Positions 59,301 through 64,000 of a stretch of 64,000 nt of DNA are shown in pieces (position 1 is the first letter of the stretch; every line of letters begins with the position of its first letter). A program made the position numbers and the translations under genes. The notes beneath the pieces are model-generated. The model made no database searches. It was not told where the DNA came from and was given only the letters and a program-made list of their open reading frames with translations. Origin of the DNA: Smittia aterrima (lineage: Eukaryota > Arthropoda > Insecta > Diptera > Chironomidae); contig CP093829.1 in assembly GCA_033063855.1 (NCBI GenBank), positions 24,831,537 through 24,895,536 of the forward strand, in the 5' to 3' direction.

Positions 59301-62300
59301 ACACTTGAAACTTCTCTGACTCAGCGCATCCCGCTGAATGGAGAAGAAACGAAGACTTAATTGATTTCATTTGGTGGTTGATTAGGTTAAGAGTCTCTTG
59401 AGCTCTGAACCGTACTTGACTTCATAAATTTTAAGTGTCTTTGACATTCATTAGCTTTTCCGTTCTCAAGTTTATCAGAGAAATTAGCAAGTTACCATCT
59501 TTTTTTCCTCGCTTTTCTTTTGCGGTTGATGCGAGGCTTTTACATCTCAATCCAAAGTTTTATACAAAAAAAACTTCTTTGATCTCTTTTCGACATCAAC
59601 CAAGAAGAACAGAAAACATTTTCCGAAGATTTTCCTCCTTTGAAAAAGAAATCAGGAAGTTTCAATGAGCTTTGCTCTCATGGTTACTACGTAACTCTGA
59701 AGCAAAGTTCATAATAAAAAATTTATAATGAAGTCGCGGTTCGGAGTTCTCTAGGAAGGGAAATATAAATCTTTTAGTATTGGTTTGCGAAAGTAAAAAG
59801 ATTTATTTTATGGATTTGGTCGGTTGAAGAAGAAAAAGAAGTCGCGAGAACAATAAAGAAAATAGTTTCAAAAAAGTTTTCTTCGAATCGATAGCGAAAG
59901 AAAATTAAAGAAAATCAAAATAAGTTTTCAAGTAGAGTCCTTAGTGAAAAGTTGATTGAAGAAAGTTTGTTTAAAGAAGCCTTCACCGCATTGTAGGAAG
60001 AAGAGTTAGTCTCTGGTTGGAGAGCTTTAAATAAGAAATTACTGCTACGAATTTAAATAGAAAATTATTGATTCAACGCCACTGACATAACAAACTTTAC
60101 GAAAGTCAATTAAAGCTAAAATTGTCTCATCTAGACAACTTTAATTAAGCATAATTATTCGAGGAAAACTTAAATTCATTAATCACAACGAAAGCTTAAT
60201 TTGGACTGAGGTTTCCATCAACGAATCATTCAGAGAAAATATCTCGGAGAATGATGTGGCGTCGATTTGTCCACCACCTCGCAGAGTCAACATTTATCAG
60301 AAATGGAATGAAAAATGTGAAATTCAATTTCTCTTCATTAATATTCATTAAAATTTTGTTATTATTTTCATCTCTAGTTTAGACGCTTTCGGGATTATTT
60401 AGAGAATTTTCGACTCAGAAATTCAATAAACTAGAAGCGTATGAAATATTTAAACTTGCAATAATCAAAATATTTTTTACTCGAACATCCCAAATGTTTG
60501 TTTTGCTTCAAATAGTTGCATGAAAATTTCCCTCTGACCGGGAACTATTCGAGCATATAAAATGCTAAAGGAATGATGCGCCAGATACATTTAACGTCAA
60601 TGAGAATTGAACGAAGCTCATTCAATTTTCCAGCCCTTGACGTCACTCCCGGATTCAATAAAATGCCCAACAAAAATTTTTATTGACGAAAAAAATAATT
60701 TTCTGCATTTTTGAGAGATTTTTTTTTATTCCGAAGTATCATGAAATATTATCTGAATTTGCTTGTTTATTTGCGAGAGCTTTTGGGGCAATACAAAACA
60801 TTCCAAGTCCCAACGTGAATCTCGCTTTCGCTCTCGCTAGTTTGCTAACAAACAAAGCCAAGCGATACGGAATTTTGTTCTAAAATTATTAATAACAATA
60901 ATTAAGCATTTTGTATATTTGCTCATGCAATTTTGTAGTGTTTGTGATACGAGACGGGAAGTTTTTGGAGAATATTTGCGAGAGCACACATAACTTGCAT
61001 AACAAACTTGGAAATTTATTTAAATATGTTCATGAGACGATTGCGAGGGAGACGAGAAAATTGTTTTTATGTACTCACATTTTCAAATAATGAAAACTAT
61101 GATGCGTCGTGGAGAGACGTGAGGGCAAACGAGGCGAGAAACGACTCGGCTCGACATTTAAAATAATCGCTTGCGCTTCTGAGGATGTCAGTCTCATGTG
61201 AAACATTTTAAAACAAGACTGAGTTCGTCGTTCCGAATGATGATAAGAAGATTCTTCTCTCACTCCTCAAGCTCTTTAGAAATTTTCCTTTTAAGCTTTC
61301 CGTCATGGCTCTTTACCACGAAATTCCCAGCTCGCGTAAATTATTTAATGAGGTAATAGACTTGACAGAGTTATTTCTTTCTCTGGGCCGCCGCCAAGCT
61401 TCAACAATCCGCCGACATAATTTTGAAATGACTGAAAGACAATTAGGCTCTTATTAGAGAGATAAATTTATTAATTCTTGTTACTCGTTCACTAAATCTT
61501 TCACTGCTCCCCGCTTACTACTGACGACGATATTTCTCTTTTTCTTTGGTTCTCATCATTACATAAATCGCTGCGGACTTCTTACATTACACATCTTCTC
61601 ATCAAATTATTGTCCACACAACTTTTGTTTCCATCTTCTCTCGGACTGAACTCTCGTTAGATAAATTCTTCTTCGTTGAGAAGAAACGACGACAACAGCA
61701 AACTTAAAGAGTCAGAAAAGAAGACAACAGACATAATTTGAGATGATGGGTGGATGGAATTGCGTTTGACGCGAAAAAACACGACGAAACAATTAAGAAA
61801 TATTTCTTAAAGTTTTACACAATAACTTTTCCATCTCCCCCAGTACATGATAGCTCCGCATTAAGCTTCAGTAGATCAGCGTTGCGAGATAGCGGCTCAA
61901 GTTTTGTCTCACAGTGTCGAGTGACTTGGGAAATGACAAGAATAAAATAACATCGGATAATGTTTGAACGCAGCTAAGCGGCTCAATCTCCTCCATTGTT
62001 GGCTCGCAACAGTTTTACTGTTTGACTCATTCCACTGCGGACATCATCTGGAGCGAGTGATGTGAATTTTATTTTTTCGAGCGGAAAGAACTTTATGAGC
62101 GACAACATCAGATATTGAGTAATCATGAGTGTGATCCTCGAAAATAAATCTTTTGTCGAAAAGTTTCGTCCAAAGAATTCTTTTCTCCGTCCAAGTCTTT
62201 GATATTTAATAGAATCATCATCCCATTTTACACCAAATTACCCTTGAAAGCGTCGAGAAGAGGACTTGAGAAAGAAATTAAAGCGCAAAAAAAAAAGACG

Positions 62301-64000
62301 AGAGCGAAACAAAATTGATGAGCTGATGATGGCAATTATTATTAGATCATTGTAACGAGAGTGTCGAAGAACGGAAATGAAAGTTTAAAATTTAGAACGA
62401 TGGCTCTTCTTCCCGTTTACCTTTTTTTTTATTTTACGACATGGCTCCCTTTTATTCTTTTGCGCACCCAATTGCCACTTTTTGTTTCGTTACCCTCGAG
62501 ACGAAATTATCCTCAACCATTGTCTCAAGCAGCTCGTCGCTTCCTCGGCGGTTATAAAATCATTAAAAACGTAAAAAATGATCTGAAAAGTTGTGGAGGT
62601 TTTGCTTTTATTACGACAAGGATTCAGCTTCACAGTTGTAAGCGTCAATGCGAAAAAAGTAAGCACAACAGAAGCCGCTGAGATTGAGAGGGATGAATGT
62701 GATAATTTAAGTTTAACGTCACACACCTTTCCTTAGACATTTTCATGAAGGCGACGACATTCTCACTCACGCAAGAGGCACAACAAGAAGACATTAAATG
62801 GAAAAATAAAAAGGAAAAATGGTTTTCGGCTTGAACGAGTGAAGGAAATTTTCGCATAAGGAATAAATGACACATCATGAGACGGCAAAGGAGAAGCTTA
62901 AGCGAGAAAAATCATCTAAGGCGTTTCATCATCAGCATTATAATGAGTTTTTATGTTTTCTTCTCCTCCATTTCCTCGTCGTGTGTTGCTTAGCATCAGA
63001 TCGCGAATTAATGGAAACTTTGTGTGTGAATTACTTAAAGTTAAAGACGCAGTTGCCTAAACTGCTTTCTCCGAGATATTCACAAATATGAGCGTAATTC
63101 GCAAGCGCTACAAACTGACAATTGAAGATCTATGCAAATTTAATTTGAGCTCATGAGAACGTGAGAGCGAAATATCATAAAAGTTTTCGTAGTTGACTTA
63201 CAGAGGAAGTCTTATGAAATTCTCTGAGAAAATATTCGTCCAAAGTTTTCTGAAGTCAAAGCCATTTGCTACAAAACTTTTTTTAAGTCTTCTTAGAAGT
63301 GAACGAAAGTAAAAGATAAGAAAGAACGAGAGAAGCTGACGACATCAAAAGTTTATCAGAGAACTATCGCCTTTCAAAGTCGAATAAAAATGTAAAAGTC
63401 TTCATCATCTTCGATGCAATTCCATCAGTTCGTTCACATTGAGTGAGTTTTATTTACTATGACGATGTCGCTGTGAAGAAGTCAACATCGCATCATTATT
63501 ATACAAATTACAATAATTTCATGTGAATGCATAAAAGAACGACTTCTGATGATACTCGAAGCCTCAAAGTCGTTATGGTGGCTGATTTTGTCGCTATTTC
63601 CACTTCCTCTTGACTTCTTTTCTTTCAATATGACTCATGTGGAAATAATAAATGATGAGAACTCCCCCTGCCCTCAGTCATTCGTCTTGTAAACTTCTTG
63701 TTTATCATTAACAATTGACTTTATAATCAGAAGGGGCTATCAAAATAAAAACGTCTTTAAGCTAAAGAAACAATTGAAAAATTCCCATCCAACAAATTAT
63801 TTTAACACAAAAAGCCAGTCAGCTTTAACAACAATGAACAGGTTCTCGGGTCCCATGGGTCGATCTCTGTGCTAACCGCACTATGACACTTGTTTCCTTT
63901 AAGGCTGTTCCTCAACACTCATTAGCATTTCTTACATTCTTAAGTTTCTTAAACCTAACTTGCCTTCGTTCTGAAAGAGCACAAAAGGCAGGAGGACAAG
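56338..64000. other. Noncoding stretch to window end
   Basis: Either the first intron of the gene begun at 56274 or intergenic DNA. Reading frames are all short (up to about 118 codons), overlap on both strands, and show no domain. No repeats, tRNAs or mobile elements were recognised. Confidence 0.5.

Overview
The window reads as nuclear DNA from an insect, most likely a nematoceran fly (midge or mosquito relative). The evidence is AT-rich DNA, genes split by many 50-70 bp GT-AG introns, dipteran-like orthologues, and an intact fibrillar collagen gene (a family that Drosophila lacks, from general knowledge). The species assignment is inference. No CRISPR array, operon, rRNA, recognisable tRNA or intact transposon was found.

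Layout. 0-9.2 kb: a fibrillar collagen of the alpha-1(V/XI) type on the + strand, about 48 exons. 9.2-11.7 kb: noncoding DNA with a short inverted repeat. 11.7-17.4 kb: an ABCG half-transporter (+) with a 2.8 kb first intron. 17.9-20.3 kb: a TBK1/IKK-epsilon kinase (-), head to head with a myotubularin lipid phosphatase (+, 20.5-22.5 kb). 22.6-24.1 kb: an MFS sugar-transporter-like gene (-), tail to tail with myotubularin. 24.1-33.4 kb and 34.1-42.0 kb: two gene-poor stretches flanking one small two-exon gene (-) that resembles the N-terminal regulatory part of Cdc25/String but has no phosphatase domain.

42.0-53.9 kb is a compact block: two tandem intronless F-box/LRR-like paralogues (+), an SLC38A10-like transporter (+), the splicing factor Prp38 (-), the SNM1A DNA cross-link repair nuclease (+), Arp2/3 subunit ARPC5 (+), a short RPAP2/Rtr1 CTD phosphatase (-), a small unknown ORF (-) and a UDP-glycosyltransferase (+). 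Neighbours here are separated by roughly 100-150 bp, sharing promoters or overlapping 3' ends. 53.9-64 kb has no complete gene. It does hold a plausible signal-peptide first exon at 56274-56337 whose remaining exons would lie beyond the window.

The genes do not form one pathway; they are an ordinary mix of housekeeping and tissue genes. The observations most worth following are the catalytic-domain-less Cdc25-like protein isolated between two long noncoding stretches, the loss of the two interchain cysteines in the collagen C-propeptide, the compact SNM1A with adjoining SUMO- and PCNA-binding motif candidates, and the orphan signal-peptide exon. All gene models were assembled by eye from splice signals, frame continuity and remembered family motifs, without database searches.
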